DNA from: Streptomyces sp. NBC_00572
GTDB lineage: Bacteria > Actinomycetota > Actinomycetes > Streptomycetales > Streptomycetaceae
Direction: 5' to 3'
Assembly: GCF_026341815.1 (NCBI RefSeq)
Contig: NZ_JAPENX010000002.1
Coordinates: 806,001 to 870,000 of the forward strand
Length of the DNA: 64,000 nucleotides
Part shown: piece by piece, positions 31,620-39,445 of the stretch
Position numbering within the stretch: the stretch's first letter is position 1
Layout: the number at the start of each line of letters is the position of its first letter
The notes under the pieces: generated by a model
Told to the model about the DNA's origin: nothing
Database searches by the model: none
Seen by the model: the letters and a program-made list of their open reading frames with translations, nothing else
Made by a program: the position numbers and the translations under genes

Positions 31620-34075
31620 CCGGCACATATGAGGATAGCTGGGCGCTGGTGGTCGGAATCGATGCCTACGACCATCCGGATATCAACGATCTCGGCGGCG
31701 CCGTGCAAGATGCATGCCAATCGGTGGAGTGGCTACGGAAGGCGGGGGTTCCTGATCAACGCATCCTTTTGCATGCACAGCCGACAGAGACAAGTCGCCC
31801 GTTGCTCACATCACTGGACCCGGTAGTGCCCTGGGAGAATGCGACGGAGGCCGATATAACGAAATCCCTTGAAAAGCTTCGCGAGGTGCACGGGAGTCAC
31901 CTGTTCGTATTCCTTTCGGGGCACGGCATCTATGATCCCGCCACGAAGAGGCTCTTCGTCACCTGCGAGGCATCACCCAAGGAAAAGGGCGTGTTCCACA
32001 ACCTCGGCATCGAGGAGCACATTGAATTGTTCCGGTCCATGGATTTCCCGGAACAATTGCTGATCATGGACGGCTGCCAGAATGTTCCCTTTACCGAGAG
32101 CGAGCGATCCAGGGTCGTCGCAGGGATGCCGTTCTCGGGCTTCAACGCCAAGGCCGGCAACACGCTGGTCTTCTGCTTCGCATGCCAGCAGAGCGAGATG
32201 GCGATGGAGATAGAGGGGCGAGGCCTCTTCCTCAAGAAGTTGCTTAAGATCATCGACACACAGAATCCGACCCCTCGGACTCTCCACCTGGATTTCGACA
32301 GCGGTGACGTCAGCATCGACCTGCGCAGGGCGGTGACGGAAGTCGTCGGTCCGGAGGTAGCGGAAACCGCGTGGACGAAACGCATCCGCCAGACCCCCGG
32401 GGTGCAGGTGTACGGAGCAGGTACGGCCCAGAATGTCTGGCCCCTTCACCTCCCTCCGACTCCCGCTGCGCGCATGTCCATATCCGTGACACCCGCCTCT
32501 GCCGCGAAGGATGTGCGCGAGATACTGGTACGGGTGGACGACGCGCCCTATTGGCGCAGAGAGGCTCCCGTACCGCCTCGTACGACGGTGGAGCTGCCCT
32601 TCGAGAACCACCTCCCCCACGAGACGAGCCTGAGCGTGACCTGCCGGCTCAAGGACAACTCGGGCTGGCGAAAGCCGGCCGAACGTCGGATTCACATCGG
32701 CGACAGCGACAGCGAGATCGTCTTCAAGTTGAAGCCGGACCCGCCGGGGTCTCCACCGGACTCGCCGCCGGAAGGCCGACTGCGCGGCAGGAGATGGTCG
32801 TTGCCGCCCCGGCCCGACACCTACCGGTCCTCCAGGAAGCCGATGGACGACGACACCGCATGGGTCTTCGTCGGAAACGTCGACTCCAGCGGCAGCCTCA
32901 CCTCCTCCACTTCTCACGAACTCCGTGGGAGCATCCGGAAGTACCTGCGGAATCCGCCGAACAGGATCGAGGTCACAGAAGAAGAGGGGGGCCTCTATAT
33001 TTCAGGACGGTACGGAGACCGGGAACTGCTCATGCAGTTCGCATCGGAGGTCGCCACCACCTTTGCCTCCGTGACACCGGACGACATATCGACCACGATC
33101 CGCGAATCATCGGAATTCCCCGATCGCACGGCAGTCAGGGTCGTGCTGCCCGAAGGCGGAACGGGACAACTGGTCGGCGCTGTCACAGACACTCCCACCG
33201 TAACCGTCGGCCAGACCGAGCGGGCCATACGGGAGATCGAGGCGGACCCATTGTTCAGCGTGTCACCAGGCCACGTCCAGGTGAGGGTCGACCTACCTTG
33301 GGGATCCTGGTCCGAGATGGTCGAGGTCTTCGCGGGGACCGAGAAGACCGTACCGCTGCCTCGCACCATCGGGAACAGCTTGGCGCCACTCAGGGTGATC
33401 ATCCAGCCTGAGGTCTGGGAAGAACTTCCCGGATATTCCGTCATCGATCTCGACCGTCGAACCGGCAAGTGGCTGATCACGACGTATCCGAAGGAATCCG
33501 CATGGGGGACCTGCGTGTCACTCCCCGGAACCGGCACGGGCGTGACATTCCCTCTCCATCCCTCGCTACCCCTGGCGCTCGACATCAGCGACAGGGCGAC
33601 CCGGGTGGAACCACTCTCGACAATTCCGACCCCGGAATGGGACGCCCTCGTTTCACTGGGGAACTTGAGCGGTCACAATCCCAAGAGACTGTTCACTGCG
33701 GACAAGACCTGGGCACCCGATCCGGCCCTGACCCTGGCCCGCGCCTACGCCTGCTACGCCGCCGGCGAGGACAAGTACACCAGAGGCCTCCTGAAACTCC
33801 TGAGCGAGCGGGGCTCCGACATCTGCGACATGGCCGTACTGGAGGGCGCGACAGCGCTTCGGTCGAACGCCTCCGCGCCGAAGTCCGTGCGCGCCGACCT
33901 CGAGCGCTGGGCCGACGCAGGCACCGTGCCGGTCCTGCGGTGGGGTGTCGCGCCGGCCGTGGTACTGGCCCAGAAGCTGGGGCTGGACGGGTGGCGTGCC
34001 CGGCTGGAGGCCATAGAGGAATCACTGTCACCCGTGTCGACCTGGACGGTCTGGACGGTCCGACAAACGCCGTGA
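31616..34075 (+). CDS. Caspase-like (peptidase C14) protease with large C-terminal region
   Basis: The 819-residue protein begins at the ATG overlapping the hydrolase stop. Residues 1-260 are a caspase/metacaspase fold: WALVVGIDAYDHPDINDLGGAVQDA, catalytic histidine H103 in FVFLSGHGIYD, catalytic cysteine C154 in LLIMDGCQNVPF, and FCFACQQSEMA on a later strand. A proline-rich linker near 375-395 follows, then about 420 residues I do not recognise, with beta-rich segments and a helical, repeat-like end (ALTLARAYACYAAGEDKYTRGLLKLL). That tail may recognise the trigger or the substrate. Codon use is less G/C-biased than in neighbours (GATATAACG, AAAAGC), which suggests horizontal origin. With the divergent CHAT protease this makes two clan CD proteases in one locus. 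Role in defence or cell death is inferred. Confidence 0.85.
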   Translation: MTGTYEDSWALVVGIDAYDHPDINDLGGAVQDACQSVEWLRKAGVPDQRILLHAQPTETSRPLLTSLDPVVPWENATEADITKSLEKLREVHGSHLFVFLSGHGIYDPATKRLFVTCEASPKEKGVFHNLGIEEHIELFRSMDFPEQLLIMDGCQNVPFTESERSRVVAGMPFSGFNAKAGNTLVFCFACQQSEMAMEIEGRGLFLKKLLKIIDTQNPTPRTLHLDFDSGDVSIDLRRAVTEVVGPEVAETAWTKRIRQTPGVQVYGAGTAQNVWPLHLPPTPAARMSISVTPASAAKDVREILVRVDDAPYWRREAPVPPRTTVELPFENHLPHETSLSVTCRLKDNSGWRKPAERRIHIGDSDSEIVFKLKPDPPGSPPDSPPEGRLRGRRWSLPPRPDTYRSSRKPMDDDTAWVFVGNVDSSGSLTSSTSHELRGSIRKYLRNPPNRIEVTEEEGGLYISGRYGDRELLMQFASEVATTFASVTPDDISTTIRESSEFPDRTAVRVVLPEGGTGQLVGAVTDTPTVTVGQTERAIREIEADPLFSVSPGHVQVRVDLPWGSWSEMVEVFAGTEKTVPLPRTIGNSLAPLRVIIQPEVWEELPGYSVIDLDRRTGKWLITTYPKESAWGTCVSLPGTGTGVTFPLHPSLPLALDISDRATRVEPLSTIPTPEWDALVSLGNLSGHNPKRLFTADKTWAPDPALTLARAYACYAAGEDKYTRGLLKLLSERGSDICDMAVLEGATALRSNASAPKSVRADLERWADAGTVPVLRWGVAPAVVLAQKLGLDGWRARLEAIEESLSPVSTWTVWTVRQTP

Positions 34076-34089
34076 CGGCCCCTCACACG

Positions 34090-34125
34090 GTGGTATCCCC
34101 TGCCCGTCAGGGCAGCGGATACCAC
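34090..34125. terminator. Bidirectional terminator between the caspase and SMI1/KNR4 genes
   Basis: A 15-bp stem with one mismatch (34090-34104 with 34111-34125) and a 6-base loop lies between two convergent genes. Confidence 0.75.
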
Positions 34126-34136
34126 GGCGTTCACCT

Positions 34137-34661
34137 CTAGGGCAGGAACTCGTAGAAAGGGCCGTCGGGTGCGCGGTCGCGAGAGCACAACGTCACGTCC
34201 CTCCCCTTGAGATAGGCCAGCAACCACTCGCTGAACGTCATCTCGTAGAGAGTCCAGGACGGACTGTCCATTTCCTGGACCACGACGCGCCACGGGGACG
34301 AGGAGTCGTCAGGGATGCGGAGGAAGATCATTTCCCCCGTCGTGGCCGTCGCCACCGGGATCAACTCACCGGGGTTCGTTCCAGCCGGGCCGGGCAGGAA
34401 CTCGGCCATGTCCTCCTCGCGCCAGAATTCGAGGTCCGCCCTGATCATCGTGCCCAGATCATGCAGAAGGTGCTCGGCCGGGTGCTTCAGATACAACTGT
34501 CCGTTGATCTCGATCGAACCGTAGGCGTCGATGATCTCACGGAAGTCCGCCGGGAATTCGATGCCGAATTCCCGCTCCCTTGCGGTCCATGGCGCCGGAT
34601 CCGACCAGTTGAACGTGGACTCACCCAACAGGGCGCTTATCTCGGAAAGCGTTGCCACCAC
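34137..34661 (-). CDS. SMI1/KNR4 (SUKH superfamily) protein
   Basis: From the GTG at 34661, which lies four bases after GGAAGGGG, the product has 174 residues; a second GTG follows directly. The SUKH core is visible as PAPWTAREREFGIEFPADFREIIDAYGSIEING (alpha helix with the conserved LPxDY-like FPADF motif) followed by LYLKHPAEHLL, then FLPGPAGTNPGELIPVATATTGEMIFL and PWRVVVQEMDSPSWTLYEMTFSEWLLAYLKG. SUKH proteins commonly act as immunity proteins for polymorphic toxins, but also occur in other contexts. Here no adjacent nuclease toxin is visible; it converges on the caspase operon, so it may be an orphan immunity gene or part of the same island. Confidence 0.8.
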   Translation of the reverse strand: MVATLSEISALLGESTFNWSDPAPWTAREREFGIEFPADFREIIDAYGSIEINGQLYLKHPAEHLLHDLGTMIRADLEFWREEDMAEFLPGPAGTNPGELIPVATATTGEMIFLRIPDDSSSPWRVVVQEMDSPSWTLYEMTFSEWLLAYLKGRDVTLCSRDRAPDGPFYEFLP

Positions 34662-35031
34662 TAGGCCCCTTCCAGCGCTTCGCGCCGACACCTGACCGGG
34701 AGTTGATCGCAGTGTACGAGGAGGTGTCCACGGCATTCCCCCGGGGTCCGCACGCGTGCACGCGGTCGTTCCCACCTGCACCAGGGACGGGGCACGGTCG
34801 ACATCTCGTACCGTGCACCACGACGGCGACAAGGCCGCGCCGTCGTGCGCACGGCGGCGTGCCGTGGAGGAAGAACGTGAGCCTTCCGCCCGGCGTTTGA
34901 TACCGGTCGCGCCCGTGACGGCACCCTCCTCCGATCGCTCGACCAGGGGCTCGACTAGTCTCGGCGCCGATGACGTTCACTCTGCTGTCGGGGCGAGTGG
35001 CGACCGATTCGTCACTCGGGGGACGCGCCGC
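34662..35031. other. Non-coding gap between the SMI1/KNR4 gene and the binding-protein-like gene
   Basis: About 370 bases separate two divergent genes. Short open stretches occur on both strands but have no family resemblance or ribosome site. It presumably holds both promoters; I could not identify clear -35/-10 pairs or operators. Confidence 0.5.
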
Positions 35032-36153
35032 ATGCACACACCACCATCGCCGCCCGCAGCGGAGCGCGCTGACGGATCATCCGACTCCTCCGTCAAGATC
35101 GGTGCTCTCGTTCCGCTGACCCGGCCCGGCTGGGTCGATGCGGGCCGGCACGTGCTCGCCGGACTCGAACTGGGCGTGCGCGAGGTCAATGACGCCGGTG
35201 GGATCGCCGGACGGCCCGTCGAGCTGGTGGTCCGCGACACCGCCGCCGATCCGCAGAGGGCCGCTGCGGCCGTGGACGAACTGGAGGGCCTCGGCGTGGC
35301 CGCCGTGGCCGGCGAGTACCACAGCGTCGTCGCCCGCGCCGCTGCCGCCAGGGCCGACGCCCTGGGTCTGCCGTTCCTCTGCTCGTCAGCCGTTCTCGAC
35401 GCGCTCACCGACCAGCCGACGGAGTGGGTCGCACGCGTCGCCCCGGCGCAGTCCCACGGCTGGCGGATCTACGCGGACTTCCTCCTCGACGCCGGCCACA
35501 GCCGGATCGCCGTGGCCGCCGATCCGAGTGTCTACTGGGCATCCGGGGCCGGGATTCTGCGGGACCACCTCGCCCCACGCGGCGGCACGGTCATCGAGCT
35601 CGACATGCGCGGGCTCACCCCCGCGGCGGTGTGCGACGCACTCGTCGAGCACCGCGCGACCGCCCTCCTTCTGCTGGTCGGCCACCCGGAGCCGGCGGTG
35701 CCGATCGTCAAGGCCGTCCGCCGCGACCCGCGCCTCGCCGAAACCGTGCTGGGCGCTCCGGCCGGGCAGCCGGAGTTCGCCGAATGGGCGACGCTCCTGG
35801 GCGCCGACGGCGCCGGGATCCCCTTCCTGCGCTACCTCCCCGAGCGGCTCGGCCCACTCGGTGCACGCGTCGGGACGGCCCTCCGTGAACGGCTGGGCGA
35901 AGCGCCCTCCTTCGTCGCCTTCGAGGGCTACGACACGATCGCCGTCCTCGCCGACGTGCTGCGTTCCCACGGCACGGACCGGAAGCGCATCGCCGAATCC
36001 TGGCCGGGCGTCGCGGTCGAAGGCACCCGCGGTCGGATCCGGTTCTCCCGGCCGCCGGGCATCAGCGTGTGGCAGTGGGCCTGGCCGCCCGTCCAGGTCG
36101 TTGATCGAGATCCGGCGGAACCCGGTCGCTTCCGGATCCTCCGCACGGGCTGA
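35032..36153 (+). CDS. Periplasmic-binding-fold (Peripla_BP_6) protein without a signal peptide
   Basis: The 373-residue protein starts at the only convincing in-frame ATG (35032), with a weak GGGGA site 11-15 bases upstream. It has the leucine/branched-chain amino-acid receptor fold: VKIGALVPLTRPGWVDAGRHVLAGLELGVREVNDAGGIAGRPVELVVRDTAADP is typical of the first lobe, then VAAVAGEYHSVVARAAAARADALGLPFLCSSAV, and FVAFEGYDTIAVLADVL in the second lobe. There is no signal peptide or lipobox, so it is probably cytosolic, and no ABC permease or ATPase lies nearby. Such stand-alone proteins may sense amides or amino acids, as AmiC does, but the ligand is not predictable. A wrong start that hides an export signal is the main alternative. 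Confidence 0.75.
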   Translation: MHTPPSPPAAERADGSSDSSVKIGALVPLTRPGWVDAGRHVLAGLELGVREVNDAGGIAGRPVELVVRDTAADPQRAAAAVDELEGLGVAAVAGEYHSVVARAAAARADALGLPFLCSSAVLDALTDQPTEWVARVAPAQSHGWRIYADFLLDAGHSRIAVAADPSVYWASGAGILRDHLAPRGGTVIELDMRGLTPAAVCDALVEHRATALLLLVGHPEPAVPIVKAVRRDPRLAETVLGAPAGQPEFAEWATLLGADGAGIPFLRYLPERLGPLGARVGTALRERLGEAPSFVAFEGYDTIAVLADVLRSHGTDRKRIAESWPGVAVEGTRGRIRFSRPPGISVWQWAWPPVQVVDRDPAEPGRFRILRTG

Positions 36154-36212
36154 GGACCCCGACGCCGCCGGTCGTCGAGGGCCTGATCGGCGGCGGCCGC
36201 GGAAGCGGCAGG

Positions 36213-37124
36213 TCACGAGTTCCCGGCCGGGGGCTCCTCCGTCGGACCGTGGTTGTCCGCCTCTGTCCGCTCCTCGTACACCATCCCCAAGTAGTGGCAC
36301 AGGGGCGGTTCCTGCGCGAGCACCGCCCCGATGGTGAACGCGAAGGTGACCGCCGCGCACACGACGATCAGCCAGGACAGCATGGTGAGGACGAGCCCCA
36401 GGGATCCGTACTCCCCCAGCGCCCTGTTGAACGCGGTGGGCATGTACAAGCGCGCCGTCAGCGCCAGCCCGCTCGTGGCCGTCGCCGCCAGGACCGCACC
36501 CGGCAGCAGCGGCAGCCATCGGACGCGGTTGGCGAGGAGCAGGTGCTGGGTCCACATCCAGATCCCGGTGCTCACGAGGAAGAAGACCGGCACGCCGACC
36601 CACAGGCCCGCCCCGAAGCCGTCCCGCATCGGCCCCTGCATCAGGACCACGAGCAGCAGAGCCAGCAGCCACACCACCCAACGCCAGACCGCGACCCGCG
36701 TCTTGGATTTGGGCAGCGCCCAGGCCCGCTCGCAGACCCGGGCCATCGCCCGGCTGAAGCTGGTCGCCGAGACCAGTGCGACGACCAGACCGACCGTACC
36801 CGTCGTCTCCTTCAGGTCGCCGTCGGCGGAGTCACCGAGCACCTGCTGCAGCTCGACGTCGGAACGACCGCTCAGTCCGAACATCGCGCGCAGGGATTCC
36901 CTCAGCTGGTCACGTACCGAGTGCGGGGCGAACGCCGCGACGGCGAAGAGGAGCGGCACGGCGGCCAGGAACGCCTGAGCCGCCAGGCGGGTGCCCGCGT
37001 CCAGCAGGTTCCCGGACAACAACCGGCTCGCGATCTCGGTCAGGACGGGCAGGCGCGCCTCGGCCCCCGCACGCAGCAGTCGCCATCGTGTCGCAAGGGC
37101 CGCCCTGCGGCCTTCTCCCGGCAT
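36213..37124 (-). CDS. YihY/virulence factor BrkB family membrane protein
   Basis: The 303-residue protein has about six membrane spans, matching the YihY/BrkB/YhjD family: LLDAGTRLAAQAFLAAVPLLFAVAAF forms the first span, followed by ELQQVLG in the outer loop, SATSFSRAMARVCERAWAL, VWRWVVWLLALLLVVLMQG and AFNRALGEYGSLGLVLTMLSWLIVVCAAVTFAFTIGAVLA. The cytosolic N-terminus and an acidic C-terminal tail (VYEERTEADNHGPTEEPPA) flank it. The molecular activity of the family is uncertain despite the old 'RNase BN' label. It starts six bases after the stop of the upstream membrane protein gene, so the two form an operon. Confidence 0.88.
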   Translation of the reverse strand: MPGEGRRAALATRWRLLRAGAEARLPVLTEIASRLLSGNLLDAGTRLAAQAFLAAVPLLFAVAAFAPHSVRDQLRESLRAMFGLSGRSDVELQQVLGDSADGDLKETTGTVGLVVALVSATSFSRAMARVCERAWALPKSKTRVAVWRWVVWLLALLLVVLMQGPMRDGFGAGLWVGVPVFFLVSTGIWMWTQHLLLANRVRWLPLLPGAVLAATATSGLALTARLYMPTAFNRALGEYGSLGLVLTMLSWLIVVCAAVTFAFTIGAVLAQEPPLCHYLGMVYEERTEADNHGPTEEPPAGNS

Positions 37125-37130
37125 CCGCCC

Positions 37131-38447
37131 CTACGCCTGCGTCCGCACTTCGTCATCGGTGCCGGCGTCGGTGTCCGTGTCCGTGTCCGAAGGCTCGGCC
37201 GCGAGGAACCCGGTCACCGCGAAGGCGACGAGCAGGCACAGGGCGAGACCGACGACGACCCAGCCGGTGGGGTGGTCCCACAGGATGTAGACGAGTACGG
37301 CGATCCCGACCAGGATCCAGGTGATCCACTTGCGGTGGCGACGGACGAACGGGCCGACCGGTCCTGTGCGCAGACCCAATCCGTCCGCCGCGCTCCGGGT
37401 GGCGACGATGCCGGAGTTCCAGATGCGGCGGGTGACGACGGCGGGGCGGCTGGGACCGGTGAGCCAGGCGGCCAGGGCGAGCACCACGCCGAGGACGATG
37501 ACCATGCGGACCGTGGTGCGCAGGAAGTGGATCAGCGCGTCGTAGACGGACTCGGCCGCGGGCTGGGAGACGGTGTCGGGCAGTGCGTTGAGGTAGACCG
37601 TACGGAACACGGTCAGGCCGACGCCGAGGACCAGGGCCGCGAAGGCCAGGCCGAGTGCCGAGGCGATCAGGGTGCGACGGCGGTGGGTGGAGAGCAGGAT
37701 GCCCGCGGCGATCAGCAGGAGGGCGAGAAGGGGCAGCCACACCCCCATGATCTGCAGCAGCCGGAAACCGGTCTTGACCTTGCCGATGTCGTCGGACTTG
37801 ACGACGGTGAAGTCGGTGTGGATCTCGGGGATCTTGCCGGCGACGGTGAGCCCGGAGTCGACCAGCCGCTCCTTGACCCGTTCGATCACGGGCGCGAGGT
37901 CGACGGTAACGGTGTCGTTGTTGATCTGTACGGCTCCGTCACCGCTGCCCGTCAGGGCGCGGACGAGCGAGGTGTGGATCGCCCTGTTCGCGTCGGTCCA
38001 GACCGTCTTGAAGGCGTCCGAGGCGACGACCTCCTGCGTCTTCTCGTGGACGAAGCTGCGGATCGCGCTCTCCAGCGATCCGCCCAGCTTCCCCAGCGCC
38101 TTGGCGAGCAGCGGGCGCTGGTCGGGGGCGACCCCTTCCAGGAGGTCCTGCAGGTCGATCTTCTCCATGACCGCGCCCGTCACCCGGTTCGCGACCGCCA
38201 CCTGCACGTCCTCGTCGGAGGCGAGCGGGGCGACGGTGGAGACGTACCGGTCGGTGTCGCCGACGATGTCGGCGGTCCAGGAGGCGACGATGCCCAGCGG
38301 GGCGAGCAGGCAGCCGATCACGATCAGGACGGCGGCCAGGAACGAGCGGCCACGATGGCGCCGGGGCGCGCGGGCCGCGTCTGCTTCCAGTGCGGCGATC
38401 CGGGCTCGCAACGCCGCAAGCTCGTTCGTGCTCTCGTCGTCCGGCAC
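37131..38447 (-). CDS. Integral membrane protein with large extracytoplasmic loop, unknown function
   Basis: GTG 38447 follows GAGGAGG by six bases, giving 438 residues. A short N-terminal coiled-coil-like helix (ELAALRARIAALEADAARA) is followed by a span (FLAAVLIVIGCLLAPLGIVASW), a roughly 190-residue outer domain (YVSTVAPLASDEDVQVAVANRVTGAVMEKIDLQDLL through GKIPEIHTDFTVVKSDDIGKVKTGFRLLQI), then five or six further spans and an acidic Thr-Asp tail (SDTDTDTDAGTDDE). This architecture is common in streptomycete 'integral membrane protein' families but has no assigned role. It leads a two-gene operon with the BrkB-like gene. Confidence 0.8.
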   Translation of the reverse strand: MPDDESTNELAALRARIAALEADAARAPRRHRGRSFLAAVLIVIGCLLAPLGIVASWTADIVGDTDRYVSTVAPLASDEDVQVAVANRVTGAVMEKIDLQDLLEGVAPDQRPLLAKALGKLGGSLESAIRSFVHEKTQEVVASDAFKTVWTDANRAIHTSLVRALTGSGDGAVQINNDTVTVDLAPVIERVKERLVDSGLTVAGKIPEIHTDFTVVKSDDIGKVKTGFRLLQIMGVWLPLLALLLIAAGILLSTHRRRTLIASALGLAFAALVLGVGLTVFRTVYLNALPDTVSQPAAESVYDALIHFLRTTVRMVIVLGVVLALAAWLTGPSRPAVVTRRIWNSGIVATRSAADGLGLRTGPVGPFVRRHRKWITWILVGIAVLVYILWDHPTGWVVVGLALCLLVAFAVTGFLAAEPSDTDTDTDAGTDDEVRTQA

Positions 38448-38629
38448 GGTTGCCTCCTCGCAGTTGGACTCAGACAAACCCTCCCGCACCGTTCCGGCCA
38501 GGCAGGGTGGACAAACGGGTGACTCGGGAAGCCTCCGGCCGACGCGCGGAGCGCGGGCGCGGGCGGCCGCCCGGGTACAGGCCGGCTCAGGCGCGGGCGG
38601 CTCAGGTGCGGAGAGCAGTCGTGCCGAGA

Positions 38630-38902
38630 GCGCGCTGCGACCACCGGTACCCCCACGGCATGCGCCTGTTCGGCCAGCCATCGTCCGTAGAGGACGCTCA
38701 CCCGCGCTGGATGGTGCTGTGGCCCCTCCTCCGGCTCACGCGCCAGGTAGTGGGAGACCAAGTGCGCTTCGCTGTCCACGACGGGGACGTCGTACCGCCG
38801 CGCCAAGGCCCGGCTGGCCCGGGTCTTGCCCATCCCCGACGCACCCCCGACGACCAGCACACGCCAGCCGGGGAGTGCCCGCTCCTCTTCGTCGCCGCCC
38901 AC
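38630..38902 (-). pseudogene. P-loop NTPase/kinase-like remnant
   Basis: Starting at GTG 38902, the reading frame shows a clean nucleotide-binding start, WRVLVVGGASGMGKTRASRALARRYDVPVVDSEAH, with the Walker A GGASGMGKT near residues 19-27. After about residue 91 (PVVAAR) the frame degenerates into basic, proline-rich sequence and would run on to overlap the start of the convergent-strand membrane gene by over 120 bases. At that point another frame reads SALSARLLSA, which would continue more naturally, so a frameshift is likely. ATPases of this type (small AAA/adenylate-kinase-like) are usually about 200 residues. I take it as a broken gene; a short functional protein is less likely. Confidence 0.4.
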
Positions 38903-38983
38903 CCGGGAACTCGGCCCATCCGTGCGCGGCCCTCTCCGGGGGAGCGCCCAGGGGTAGCGCCCAGGGGCGTGATCAAGCCCTTC

Positions 38984-39445
38984 ATGGGGCGCGGCGCATG
39001 GCCCGGCAAGCGGCGGGGCACCGATGCCCGCGTGCCCATCACAGACGAGACACAGCGCTTCACCGCCCTGTCGGCGCGGCTGACCGGTTTCGACGAAGAG
39101 GACCTGGCGGCCACGGGGCTGACCGATGTGTACCGTGCGGTGGCCTCGGAGCGGCTCGGCCCCCGGCGATACGGGCGGCTGCTGCGCGAGGTGCCGGCAT
39201 GGCCGGACGATGTCGTGGACGGGGAGCTGAGACAGGCCGCCCGGGAGGTGACCTATCTCTGGTACACGGGCAGTTGGCCGGGGTCACCGCCGTTCGTGGT
39301 GTCCCCGCGCGCCTACGCCGAGGGCCTGGTGTGGAAGGCGGCCGGCGTCAGGGCTCCCGCCACCGACCCCGGGGGTTACGGAAGTTGGGCCGCCGCGCCC
39401 GACCGTTCGGGACCGGGCTCCACGGCCGAGGGGAGCGGCCCGTGA
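38984..39445 (+). CDS. Small subunit-like protein (FAD-SLDH type) for the GMC oxidoreductase
   Basis: From ATG 38984 the product has 153 residues; a GTG at 38969 with AGGGG too close is the alternative. After a basic start, the segment RFTALSARLTGFDEEDLAATGLTDVYRAVASERLGP resembles the membrane-bound sorbitol dehydrogenase small subunit family, and ATYxLWYTGxWPG-like VTYLWYTGSWPGSPPFVVSPRAYAEGLVWKAAGV is also typical. Such subunits pair with GMC dehydrogenases and assist their electron transfer or export. No Tat motif is obvious here. The stop overlaps the start of the GMC gene by four bases (GTGA), supporting a two-subunit enzyme. Confidence 0.7.
   Translation: MGRGAWPGKRRGTDARVPITDETQRFTALSARLTGFDEEDLAATGLTDVYRAVASERLGPRRYGRLLREVPAWPDDVVDGELRQAAREVTYLWYTGSWPGSPPFVVSPRAYAEGLVWKAAGVRAPATDPGGYGSWAAAPDRSGPGSTAEGSGP

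Noticed and set aside
34137..34661. SMI1/KNR4 protein as the antitoxin of the caspase operon
   Set aside because: It is convergent and separated by a strong bidirectional terminator, so co-expression is unlikely; kept only as a neighbour.
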